From the NCBI RefSeq assembly GCF_001598555.1, contig NZ_BCZE01000001.1, positions 103,980 to 167,979 on the forward strand: DNA of 64,000 nt. Direction: 5' to 3'. The position numbers were made by a program, and so were the translations under genes. The notes beneath the pieces are model-generated. The model did not search any database. It was not told the origin of the DNA and worked only from the letters and a program-made list of their open reading frames with translations. The DNA comes from Novosphingobium rosa NBRC 15208. GTDB taxonomy: Bacteria; Pseudomonadota; Alphaproteobacteria; Sphingomonadales; Sphingomonadaceae. Of this stretch, positions 17,380 to 25,570 are shown piece after piece (position 1 is the first letter of the stretch; each line of letters opens with the position of its first letter).

Positions 17380-18752
17380 CGGGTTTCTCCTGCGGGATGT
17401 GCCTGATGGAAGGGACAGCGCTGCGCCCCCTCGAAATGGTGTGTGGCAAGGCCCTCGCGCCTTGCGTGAAGCACCATGATGGTGCCCAGAACCAGCTGCT
17501 TCATGCCCCGCCCCACATCCTCCCAATGGTCGCGGATACGCAGCCATGCCAGCAGCAGCCCCACCGCGCGCGCCGGAACCGGCCGGGCGCGAGGCACCAG
17601 AATGCAAGGCCCGCGATGCGGGATCGGGCGCGTATGGCTCACCGAACTCTCGCAGCGAAAGCGCTCCAGCAGAGCGCGGGCAGCGGAGCGCATGGTGACC
17701 AGCGCGATGGCATGGGCCGGGCAAGGCCGGTTCTCGTTCACGCCGAAAGGAATATAGGTCTGGTTATGCCCGGCGATCCCTTCCCAGCGATCAGGATCGA
17801 AACGGTCGGGGTCGATAAAGCCGCTGCGCTGGTAATCGGCATAGTTGAAGCACAGCACCGACCCTGTGGGCAGTGTCCGGCCCGCCACATCGATGGGCGC
17901 CTGCGTGATGCGATGGGCGATGCCGAACAGCGGGAATTGCCTCAAGGTTTCGGCGATCACGCGGTCCAGCAGGCGGTCATCGTCCAGCCCGGACAGCACC
18001 CGCGCCTGCACCGCAGGATGCCGCGCCAGCGCCAGCATCAGATGCGTCATCGCTTCCGACATTTGCACCACGGCGGTGTTGAAGAACACACCTTGCAGAT
18101 AAAGCGCCTGCTCCTTCAGCGTCAGCGTCACCGGCAGGCGACCGATCAGCGCGCCCTCCCGCAGGCGCTGTTCCAGCCATGCGGTCAGGGCTTCACGGCG
18201 GCGCATATGGCGCAGGCCCGATCCCTTGAGGGCGGTGACCACATCGTCGGCATGGCCCACGATCAGGTCGCGCACCGCGGGCGGGCAAGGCTTGCCGAAC
18301 ACCAGTTCGTGGTAGAAACTCGCCCAGACCGGCATCATCAGATCGCGCAGGCGGATCAGATGCAGATCGTCCCGCCCCTCATCCAGCACCTGCCGCATCG
18401 AGCGCGCCGCCAGATCGCCAGCCTTGTCCTTGCGCATGGCGAGGAAGCGCCGCGTCGCCTCCGCCACATCCTCATAGCGCTGGCCCGGTTCCAGATGCTC
18501 CTGGTGAACATCGGCCCCGGGCGAGAGCCAGTACCAGAACAGATCCGACAGAGCCGCCCCCTTGCTGCGTCCACTGGCCGCGGGATGAGCATAAAGCGCG
18601 CGAAACTGGCTGACCGGCACCAGAGGCCCGGGCACGGCGATGCCTTCCTCACCATTGACCCGCGTAAACACCCAGCCGCGCAGGCGAATGATGGCGGGCG
18701 GCAGCCAATAGGGCAGGCCGATCAGCAGCAGGGCAAGGCCCAGCCAGATCAT
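17361..18752 (-). CDS. Membrane-anchored cytochrome P450 with atypical heme loop
   Basis: A 463-residue P450. An N-terminal hydrophobic helix (MIWLGLALLLIGLPYW) suggests membrane anchoring, unusual for bacterial P450s. The ExxR motif is E268-R271 (ETLR), the PERF-like segment is DRFDPDRW, and the heme cysteine is C344 in FGVNENRPCPAHA. The usual FGxGxRxCxG has N for the second G and P for the last. The I helix also lacks the normal E/D-T pair. After the core there is a ~90-residue extension rich in His/Arg. Its ATG overlaps the TGA of the upstream alpha-hydroxy-acid oxidase (ATGA at 18749-18752). No ferredoxin gene is nearby. The reaction is unknown. Confidence 0.85.
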   Translation of the reverse strand: MIWLGLALLLIGLPYWLPPAIIRLRGWVFTRVNGEEGIAVPGPLVPVSQFRALYAHPAASGRSKGAALSDLFWYWLSPGADVHQEHLEPGQRYEDVAEATRRFLAMRKDKAGDLAARSMRQVLDEGRDDLHLIRLRDLMMPVWASFYHELVFGKPCPPAVRDLIVGHADDVVTALKGSGLRHMRRREALTAWLEQRLREGALIGRLPVTLTLKEQALYLQGVFFNTAVVQMSEAMTHLMLALARHPAVQARVLSGLDDDRLLDRVIAETLRQFPLFGIAHRITQAPIDVAGRTLPTGSVLCFNYADYQRSGFIDPDRFDPDRWEGIAGHNQTYIPFGVNENRPCPAHAIALVTMRSAARALLERFRCESSVSHTRPIPHRGPCILVPRARPVPARAVGLLLAWLRIRDHWEDVGRGMKQLVLGTIMVLHARREGLATHHFEGAQRCPFHQAHPAGETRCAPSP

Positions 18753-19801
18753 GACCACGCTTCCCGCAGCAGCAGCGAGGGATCGAGATCGGCAGGCGAA
18801 CCACAGCCGCACAGTGTCAACGTGTGCCTCAGATCGTCCTGCAAAGCGTCCAGCAGAGCCGCCACACCCGCCGCGCCGCCCGCCGCCAGAGCCCAGATCA
18901 CCGGGCGCCCGATGGCCACAACATCGGCCCCCAGCGCCAGCGCTTTCACGATATCGGCGGCTCGCCTGATCCCACCGTCAAAGACGATGGGCACCTGCCC
19001 CGCGACCTCCTGCGCGATGGCGGGCAGCAGGCTGAGCGTCGGCGCCACGCCATCCAGCTGCCGCCCGCCATGGTTGGAAACGTAAATCCCATCCACCCCA
19101 TGCTCGATGGCGAGCCGCGCATCGTGTGGATGCATGATGCCTTTGAGCAATATCGGCAGCCCCGTGCGTGCCCGCAGCCATTCGATATCGTGCCATGAAA
19201 GCGTGGGCGAAAAGGCGATCTGACGCGGCGGCGCACCGGGGGCTTCCCGCATGTTCTCGCAGGCAAAGCCGGATGGCAGATCGGTGAAATCATGAACCTG
19301 ATCCCGCTTCCTGCGCCCGAAAACAGGGGAATCCACCGTCACCACCAGCGCCGGGCATCCGGCGGCCTCGGCGCGGCGGATCAGAGTTTCGGTCAAGCCA
19401 AGGTCGGGCTGGATATAGAGCTGAAACCAAGGGCACACGCCCGAAGCCACCGCGACCGCTTCAATCGCCTCGGTGGCGGCAAGGCTGAGGATCATCGGAA
19501 TGCCCGCCTTCGCCGCCGCCCATGCCGTGCCGCTCTCGCCATCGGCATGGGCGAGGCGGTGGAAGGCCGTAGGCGCGATCACCAAAGGCATCGACATCGG
19601 CTGGCCCAGCAAACCGCCCGTCAGATCGGGCACGCCCGCGCCTCTCAACACGCGGGGCGCAAGGCTGTAGGCGCGATAGGCGCGCTCATTGGCCTGCAAC
19701 GTCCATTCCTCGCCCGCGCCGCCCGCAACATAGTCGTAGATGGCCGGATCGAGGCGGCCACGGGCTTGCGCCTCCAGCGCGGCGATGTCGAGAGCGGCCA
19801 T
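18749..19801 (-). CDS. FMN-dependent alpha-hydroxy-acid oxidase/dehydrogenase
   Basis: A 350-residue TIM-barrel flavoenzyme of the lactate/glycolate/mandelate oxidase family. The LVIAPTAFHRLAH segment, PILLKGIMHPHDAR with the FMN-contacting lysine, the catalytic-His motif YVSNHGGRQLDG and the phosphate-binding VFDGGIRRAADI are all present. The family oxidises 2-hydroxy acids to 2-oxo acids, passing electrons to O2 or to the respiratory chain. GGGAGG precedes the ATG. It starts 11 bases after the FMO stop and overlaps the P450 start by four bases, placing it in the middle of the operon. Its hydroxy-acid substrate may be a pathway intermediate rather than lactate. Confidence 0.92.
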   Translation of the reverse strand: MAALDIAALEAQARGRLDPAIYDYVAGGAGEEWTLQANERAYRAYSLAPRVLRGAGVPDLTGGLLGQPMSMPLVIAPTAFHRLAHADGESGTAWAAAKAGIPMILSLAATEAIEAVAVASGVCPWFQLYIQPDLGLTETLIRRAEAAGCPALVVTVDSPVFGRRKRDQVHDFTDLPSGFACENMREAPGAPPRQIAFSPTLSWHDIEWLRARTGLPILLKGIMHPHDARLAIEHGVDGIYVSNHGGRQLDGVAPTLSLLPAIAQEVAGQVPIVFDGGIRRAADIVKALALGADVVAIGRPVIWALAAGGAAGVAALLDALQDDLRHTLTLCGCGSPADLDPSLLLREAWS

Positions 19802-19812
19802 CGCGGCCTCCC

Positions 19813-21372
19813 TCAGACCGCCACCTCGGCGGGGGTGAGCATGCGTTTGAAGAAAGCCTCAAGCGGCTCGCGGTGATGCGGCCACACCCAGTCATTCTCA
19901 AGGTTTTCAGTGACGTGATGGGTGGCCAGCAGCGCGCCATCCTGCCACGCCCGCACCACGGGATGGAGATATTGCCCCTGCGCCGCCCGCTCGGGATCGT
20001 TCTGGGCGATGCGGGTGACGTTGAGGTCGAACGGGTCGACCTTGTCGTGATCGGGCCCATATTCCAGCGTGATGGTGAAATGCATGACATCGCCCGCCAG
20101 AGCGCCATCGGCCACCAGATCCATCGGCATTTCCTCACAATAGCAAGCACTGCCATCAGGCAGGATGCGGATCACATCGCCCAGAAAGCCGAACTGCTGC
20201 CACAGCGCCGAGCTGCGGTTGACGCGGGCGATCACCGCCTCCATCAGCACATCGGCTTCGGGTTCCAGCACCTCATGCGGCCATGCCACGCCGTGATAGC
20301 GCTCCTCCAGCACCCGGCTCAGCGCGCGAACCGCATAGCGGAAACCATGAATGAAGCCGCTGGTGGATTTTTTGAAATCGCGCATCTGGGTCAGCGTGCC
20401 CGCGAAATAGAGGCCGGGCACATTGGTGGATTCCCATGCAGGCGTCTGCTCGGGGAAGCGGTCCTTGATGACCAGTTTGGGGCGGATGGCGGGGTCAAAG
20501 ATATCGGCGTCGAAGCGGAATCCGGTGCAACCGATCACGCGATCATAGCGCAGATCCTTCAGCACCTCGTTCACGCGGCTGAAACTGACTGTGACGGTGT
20601 AGCCGGACTCCTCCTTCGCGATGTTGACGATCTCGCCATCGAGCAGCGCATTCTGCGATTTCAGCTGATAACTGTCGAGCAGATTGTTGTTCACCGCCCG
20701 CAGATGGCCCACGAAATGCGTCTTCCACGCAAACCGGATCGGGCTGGGCCCCGCGACATGGATGACAGCGGCGGTTTCCATCAGATTATCAGCGGTTTCG
20801 AAGGCGGAATTGGCCTTGCCGATGATCAGCACGCGCTGGTTGGTGAAATCCTCGGGATCGACGGAAACGTCTGCATATTGCTCGATGCTCTCGATGCCGG
20901 GGATCGGCGGGATATAGGGCTTTGATACGCCCGTGGCGATGATCAGGCGTTTGGCCCGCCAGCTTTTGCCCTGTTCATCGGTGGCGATAAAGTCGCCGCT
21001 CTCGTCCTGCCGGGTGATATGGGTGATGCGCGTGTCATAGGCGACATTCAGCCCCAGTTTCTCTGCATAATCGGCCAGATAGCGCACCAGCACATCGGCA
21101 GGTGGGAAATAGCGCGGCGAATAGCGGGTGAAGAGCAGGTCCGGATCGTCGCTGAGCAGCGAATTCCAGTCCATGCGCAGATTGTGCTCGGGGTCGCTGC
21201 TGCCGGTATGCACCTTGTTGATGGAGATCAGCTTGCGGTGGCGGGGATAGCTCTGGAAGAATTGGCCCGGCGTGGGCCCGGCCTCGAGAATCTGATAATC
21301 GCGCCCGGCGCGCTGGAGGTGATAACCCAGTTGCAGACCAGCAGGCCCGGCACCAATGATCAGATACTCCAC
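19813..21372 (-). CDS. FOXRED2-like FAD-dependent monooxygenase/oxidoreductase
   Basis: A 519-residue flavoprotein. GAGPAGLQLGYHL near residue 8 is the FAD loop; IGKANSAFETADNLM is the NAD(P) loop in the form found in FOXRED2-like proteins (K-x-N-S-x-F-E rather than GxGxSG); CTGFRFD is the flavin-monooxygenase ATG-like motif. The N-terminal YPRHRKLISINKVHTG is shared with FOXRED2. The C-terminal ~150 residues (DPFDLNVTRIAQNDPE, PVVRAWQDG, HHVTENLENDWVWP) are an extra domain. The GTG start at 21372 is chosen because GGAGG lies six bases before it. It is the first gene of the operon and probably hydroxylates or oxidises the starting substrate. Confidence 0.85.
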   Translation of the reverse strand: MEYLIIGAGPAGLQLGYHLQRAGRDYQILEAGPTPGQFFQSYPRHRKLISINKVHTGSSDPEHNLRMDWNSLLSDDPDLLFTRYSPRYFPPADVLVRYLADYAEKLGLNVAYDTRITHITRQDESGDFIATDEQGKSWRAKRLIIATGVSKPYIPPIPGIESIEQYADVSVDPEDFTNQRVLIIGKANSAFETADNLMETAAVIHVAGPSPIRFAWKTHFVGHLRAVNNNLLDSYQLKSQNALLDGEIVNIAKEESGYTVTVSFSRVNEVLKDLRYDRVIGCTGFRFDADIFDPAIRPKLVIKDRFPEQTPAWESTNVPGLYFAGTLTQMRDFKKSTSGFIHGFRYAVRALSRVLEERYHGVAWPHEVLEPEADVLMEAVIARVNRSSALWQQFGFLGDVIRILPDGSACYCEEMPMDLVADGALAGDVMHFTITLEYGPDHDKVDPFDLNVTRIAQNDPERAAQGQYLHPVVRAWQDGALLATHHVTENLENDWVWPHHREPLEAFFKRMLTPAEVAV

Positions 21373-21524
21373 AAGAATCCTCCAGCCTGCATCGACATCC
21401 GGTTTCCCTGCCAACGCGGCAAAGGGACAACCGGGCATCATGCGGCACCGCGAAATCGATGGAGCGGCATCTGGTTACGGCAAAATTCCCGAAGGCATGG
21501 AACAGGCCCCCTTCCCGCCCGCCT

Positions 21525-24155
21525 TCACTGCGAGAGCAGGGTGATCGGGCCGCTCAGACCCGAAGGCTGCGCCGTGATACGATCCTGATCCTGGTCCTGA
21601 AATCTTTCGCCATAGCGCAAGGTCAACAGGCGGCGGTCCGCAGGAGGGCGCCCCGCCAGCGCATTGACCGCGCCATTCATCACCATGATATCGATCCGAT
21701 TGCGGCCCTTGCGCAGCGCTCTGGTGATATCGAGCCGATAGGGCGGCGCCCAGAGCGTCCCCATGATCTCGCCATTGATGCGAATGATGGCGGCTTCGCG
21801 CACCGGGGAGGCGATCTCGGCCTGAGGCCTTGCGGGCGTTCCCTGCGGCTGGGGCAGCTTGGTGGGGCTCCCCAGATCGAGCAGCATGGCATGGCCCGCA
21901 GGCAGGTTTCGCAAGGTGAAGCTGCGCCGGTAATGCGCCGCGCCCGATATGGGGCGATCTTCGGGGTTATCCGTCCATGGTGCGATCCTCGCCAAGGTTT
22001 CCTGACGCGTGGGCAGCGCAAGGCTCCAGTTGGCGGAGAGGTCGAGGAGCGGCAGGGGTTCTTGTTCGGGAGTTATGGGCGCGGCGAAACCTTTGCCAAG
22101 CATCAGCACACGCGATTCATAAGGCGCCAGCCGCAAGGTGACAGGGCCCGCAGCGACGCCTTGCCTTGTGCCGGTCATCGGGTTCCACAAGGCGCCACCT
22201 TCCCGATCTTCCGCAAAATGGGCAGAGGTTTCAAGAGGCTGTTGGCCAGTGTTGACAAGGAAGTAGAGATCGCCGCCCGCAACCTTGCGCCGCACCACAC
22301 CCAAGGCAGGCTCGGGCCGGGGCAGGATCACGTCCTGCGTGGCGAGGTGCTGCAGCGTGCCGCCCAACCCGGCTTCCGGCACGATCCGCACGGCTTGACC
22401 CAAACTCTGCCCGATCTCGCGCACCCTCGCGGTGGCCTCGGCCTGATCGCTTAGCCCCCCGGCCACAGCCGGCAGATGATCGAGGGCGACCAGCTTGCCG
22501 CCCGCCTGCACCCAGTTCTGGATCGCCTGAAAGGCCTCAGGATCGATGCGTTTCATGGGGGGCAGGATCAACACTTGCGCGCTCAGCCTGCCTTTGCGGA
22601 TGGCGGCGGCGTCAATAAAGTCGAAGCCGAAACCGGCGTCCAGCACCGCGCCGATCAGGCTGCCCGGCACATGCAGCTTCATCGCCTTGTCCGCCGAGGC
22701 GTAATCGGGCGACATGGCGGCGAAGACATCCTCGGTGGGCAGATAGATCGCCACCTTGTTGGCGGGCTCGCCCGCGCGCAGCAGGGCGCTGACCCGCGTG
22801 AGATAGGCCGTCACCGCAGGCATCGCCGGATACCATGGGTTGTGATCGTTGAGCGAGGAGGCCGCATAGAAGGCCCAGCCCGGCTCCGCCGCGCCGGGCG
22901 GCGTATAGGGCCAGCCATGGCCGACCAGCTGGTTGATCCCTTGCAGGAAATGCCGATCCGCCTCGATCTTCATATCGAGCGGGGTGGCGGCCCATGTCGG
23001 GGAATGCAGCCATGTCCAGACTTCGGAAGACACCACCGGGCGGCCATAGAGATGCGCCGCCGATGTCGCCCAGCGGGTGGAGGTGAAGCTGCGCCAGTCG
23101 GCGCCCTCGCCTTCCGGCAGGGTGACCAGCGCGTTGGATGACAGCGTCGGCGGCGGAAAACCATAGACCTGGGCGCGAAAGCGGGTGTTGTGGCTTTGCG
23201 CCCATGCGGCGATCGGCGCCAGATAGCGCTCGTCCACCAGTTCGGAAAGGGTGCGGGACCAGTCATAGCGCACCGCCTCGCTTTCAGCGCTGTTCCGGAT
23301 CAAAGCCGGGAGATGGTCGAGCACATCGTAACCCCGCCGCGCCCGGAACTGCTGGGGCAGATCGCCGGTCCAGTTCGAACCATAGGCCTCCAGACTGTCG
23401 GAGAACATGGCGTAAGGTGGCTGATCCCTGGGGAAAGCCTGAAGCAGCCGGTCGCCCACCACCGCCAGATGGCGCTGCACCGCCGAGGCATCGACATGAT
23501 CGATCACGAAGCCCTCCGCCCCCACGGCGGCGCGCTTGACCTGCTGGCCGGTGCGGCTGGCCATGGCGAAATCGATCCGGCGCGGGTTTGAGGCGCTCGA
23601 CAGACTCGCGCAGCCATTGGCCAGCGTGATGCGGCGGCCATCGGCATAGGCGGCCAGCAGTTGCTCTCCGGCTTGCGGCGCGGGCGCACAGACCGAGGTC
23701 TGGCCCTGCCCCAGATCGACAGGCACCATGCGAAGCATCGAGGCCGCCTCCGTCACCGGCACATGCGGCCCGCCAAAGGGCCAGCCCGAGCCGATCGTCA
23801 CATCGATCCGCATGCCTTGTCGGCGCGCCGTTTCCCCCGCATGGGCAAGGCGGGCGATAAAGGCGGCGGAGAGATAGGGCAGATTGACGATGCCATGCGC
23901 CGGATCATCAGGCGAGAGCGGATAGGTCGGCTGCACCTCGAAACCGCCGAAGCCGCCGGATTGCATCGCGGTGATCTCGCGGTCGATTTCCTTGTCCTCC
24001 ACCGCAGGGCCGAACCACCACCAGCGGACCATCGGACGCGCCTCGGCAGGAGGATGGAGGAAGGTGCTCCACAGATCGGGGGTTGCGGCACTGGCAGTGT
24101 TCGCCACCATCGAAACCGCGAGCGCGATGGCCAGCGATGCTGCCTTGCAAGCCAT
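21525..24155 (-). CDS. GH106-type glycoside hydrolase (alpha-L-rhamnosidase family)
   Basis: An 876-residue exported enzyme (signal peptide 1-23, AVSMVANTASAA). The N-terminal WWWFGPAVEDKEIDREITAM followed by GGFGGFEVQP is the GH106 signature; the long central part and a C-terminal galactose-binding-like beta domain (IIRINGEIMGTLWAPPYRLDIT) fit the family. GH106 enzymes release alpha-L-rhamnose from rhamnogalacturonan and related pectic chains. Its ATG shares one base with the stop of the upstream GH28 gene (TGATG), so the two are translationally coupled. Substrate choice within pectin is inferred from the GH28 partners. Confidence 0.88.
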   Translation of the reverse strand: MACKAASLAIALAVSMVANTASAATPDLWSTFLHPPAEARPMVRWWWFGPAVEDKEIDREITAMQSGGFGGFEVQPTYPLSPDDPAHGIVNLPYLSAAFIARLAHAGETARRQGMRIDVTIGSGWPFGGPHVPVTEAASMLRMVPVDLGQGQTSVCAPAPQAGEQLLAAYADGRRITLANGCASLSSASNPRRIDFAMASRTGQQVKRAAVGAEGFVIDHVDASAVQRHLAVVGDRLLQAFPRDQPPYAMFSDSLEAYGSNWTGDLPQQFRARRGYDVLDHLPALIRNSAESEAVRYDWSRTLSELVDERYLAPIAAWAQSHNTRFRAQVYGFPPPTLSSNALVTLPEGEGADWRSFTSTRWATSAAHLYGRPVVSSEVWTWLHSPTWAATPLDMKIEADRHFLQGINQLVGHGWPYTPPGAAEPGWAFYAASSLNDHNPWYPAMPAVTAYLTRVSALLRAGEPANKVAIYLPTEDVFAAMSPDYASADKAMKLHVPGSLIGAVLDAGFGFDFIDAAAIRKGRLSAQVLILPPMKRIDPEAFQAIQNWVQAGGKLVALDHLPAVAGGLSDQAEATARVREIGQSLGQAVRIVPEAGLGGTLQHLATQDVILPRPEPALGVVRRKVAGGDLYFLVNTGQQPLETSAHFAEDREGGALWNPMTGTRQGVAAGPVTLRLAPYESRVLMLGKGFAAPITPEQEPLPLLDLSANWSLALPTRQETLARIAPWTDNPEDRPISGAAHYRRSFTLRNLPAGHAMLLDLGSPTKLPQPQGTPARPQAEIASPVREAAIIRINGEIMGTLWAPPYRLDITRALRKGRNRIDIMVMNGAVNALAGRPPADRRLLTLRYGERFQDQDQDRITAQPSGLSGPITLLSQ

Positions 24156-25480
24156 CAGTTCGCCGCCTTGGCCGGGGCGGCGATGGGCTGGCCATTCACC
24201 ACCACATGGCTGAAGGCCACATCAGCGCCGGAAACGGGCAGATTGTCGCCCTTCCGCACATGGATATCGATGTTTTCGAGCCTGACGCCGGTGACCGCGA
24301 CATGCGGATCGGGCCGCACCTCGCCCCATGCGCCGAAGGTGCCCGTGATGCCGCTCAGCAGCACATTGCGGACCTGCGAATGCGGCGGCGCGCTGCCTTT
24401 CAGATCGAGATATTGGGTCCATGGCCGGATCAGCAGGATGCGCCCGCCCTCGCTGGCCAGATGGATGCGCCGCAGCGTGATGTTCTCGTAAAGCTGCGGC
24501 GTATCGGCGCGCAATTTGAGCATCAGCAGATTGATCGGCCCGCTGACCGTGCAATCCTCGATCTGCACATCGCGGACGACCGTCGCCTCGCTGCCGCAGG
24601 AGAAGGCCTGATGGCCGCGCTTGAAGGTGCAGTGGCGGATCTGGATGCGCTCGACCGGAGGGCTGGCTTTGTCCTCCGGCGCCTGGAGGCCTTTCGAGCC
24701 TTTGGCGGCAATGCAATCATCGGTCACGGAGAAGAAGCAGCCCTCCACCAGCACATCCTGACAGCTGTCGATATCGATGCCGTCACTGCTGGGAGCCCAT
24801 GCGTAATCGTCGGGCACGAGGAAGCGGGCGCCGCGCACCGTGACCTTTTGGCAAGCGTAGAGATGCAGGTTCCAGAACTGCGAATCCTTGAAGGTGACGC
24901 CCTCGATCAGCACGTCTTGTGAATTCTGGATCAGGGCCAGTCGCGCGCGGTCGATGCCGATGTTGGGAAAGTTGCCGGGGTCTTTCGCCTGTTCGCGCAA
25001 GGCCCAGAACCGCTCCCAGATCGCCATGCCGGAACCATCCAGCACGCCTTCGCCGGTGATGCGCAGGCCGTCGCAGCGCTCGGCGTTGATCAGGGCGGGG
25101 GTGAAATGCTCCTCGAAGTGGCCTTCGATGCGGGTGCGACCGCGTGGAAAGTTGGCCATGTCAGTGGTGCATTTCAGCACGCTGCCGCGCTCCAGATACA
25201 GATGGACCTTCGGCTTGAGGAAAAGCGCACCGCTCAGGAAGGTGCCTTGCGGGATGATCAGCGTGCCGCCGCCTGACTGCGCCAGATGATCGATGGCCGT
25301 CTGAATGGCGGTGGTGCAGAGCATGCGGCCATCCGGCTGCGCCCCGAAATCCACGACCGAAACCGAGCGTTGTTCCAGGCTGGTCGCAGCCGGTCCCCGG
25401 CTGGCGGGCCAGAGGGCGAGCGAGGCCAGCGTGAACCCCCGGCGTGACAGCAGCGGGGCCGTGGTCTGGCGCTTGGGCAT
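24155..25480 (-). CDS. Exported GH28 glycoside hydrolase (polygalacturonase family)
   Basis: A 441-residue protein with a Tat-type signal (SRRGFTLASLAL near residues 11-22). The GH28 parallel beta-helix motifs are present: DGIDIDSC, the catalytic DD in VTDDCIAAKG, and GHQAFSCGSE in place of the usual GHGxSxGS with His retained. GH28 enzymes invert and hydrolyse galacturonic-acid or rhamnogalacturonan linkages. GGAG lies six bases before ATG 25480. It is the first gene of a two-gene operon with GH106 and is divergent from a second GH28 gene 90 bases away, so both probably share one regulatory region. Confidence 0.9.
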   Translation of the reverse strand: MPKRQTTAPLLSRRGFTLASLALWPASRGPAATSLEQRSVSVVDFGAQPDGRMLCTTAIQTAIDHLAQSGGGTLIIPQGTFLSGALFLKPKVHLYLERGSVLKCTTDMANFPRGRTRIEGHFEEHFTPALINAERCDGLRITGEGVLDGSGMAIWERFWALREQAKDPGNFPNIGIDRARLALIQNSQDVLIEGVTFKDSQFWNLHLYACQKVTVRGARFLVPDDYAWAPSSDGIDIDSCQDVLVEGCFFSVTDDCIAAKGSKGLQAPEDKASPPVERIQIRHCTFKRGHQAFSCGSEATVVRDVQIEDCTVSGPINLLMLKLRADTPQLYENITLRRIHLASEGGRILLIRPWTQYLDLKGSAPPHSQVRNVLLSGITGTFGAWGEVRPDPHVAVTGVRLENIDIHVRKGDNLPVSGADVAFSHVVVNGQPIAAPAKAAN

Positions 25481-25570
25481 CCTTCTCTCCTGTCTTTTCG
25501 TTGCGGCCAGTCTATTCATTTTTTGTGGCCATGCTACACAATATGATACCCGGTCTCAAATTGAGGGAAT

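Noticed and set aside
25520..25547. Possible sigma-70 promoter (TTGTGG and TATGAT) between divergent GH28 genes
   Set aside because: The spacer is only 13 bases, too short for a normal promoter; a regulatory region is likely but hexamers are not assignable.
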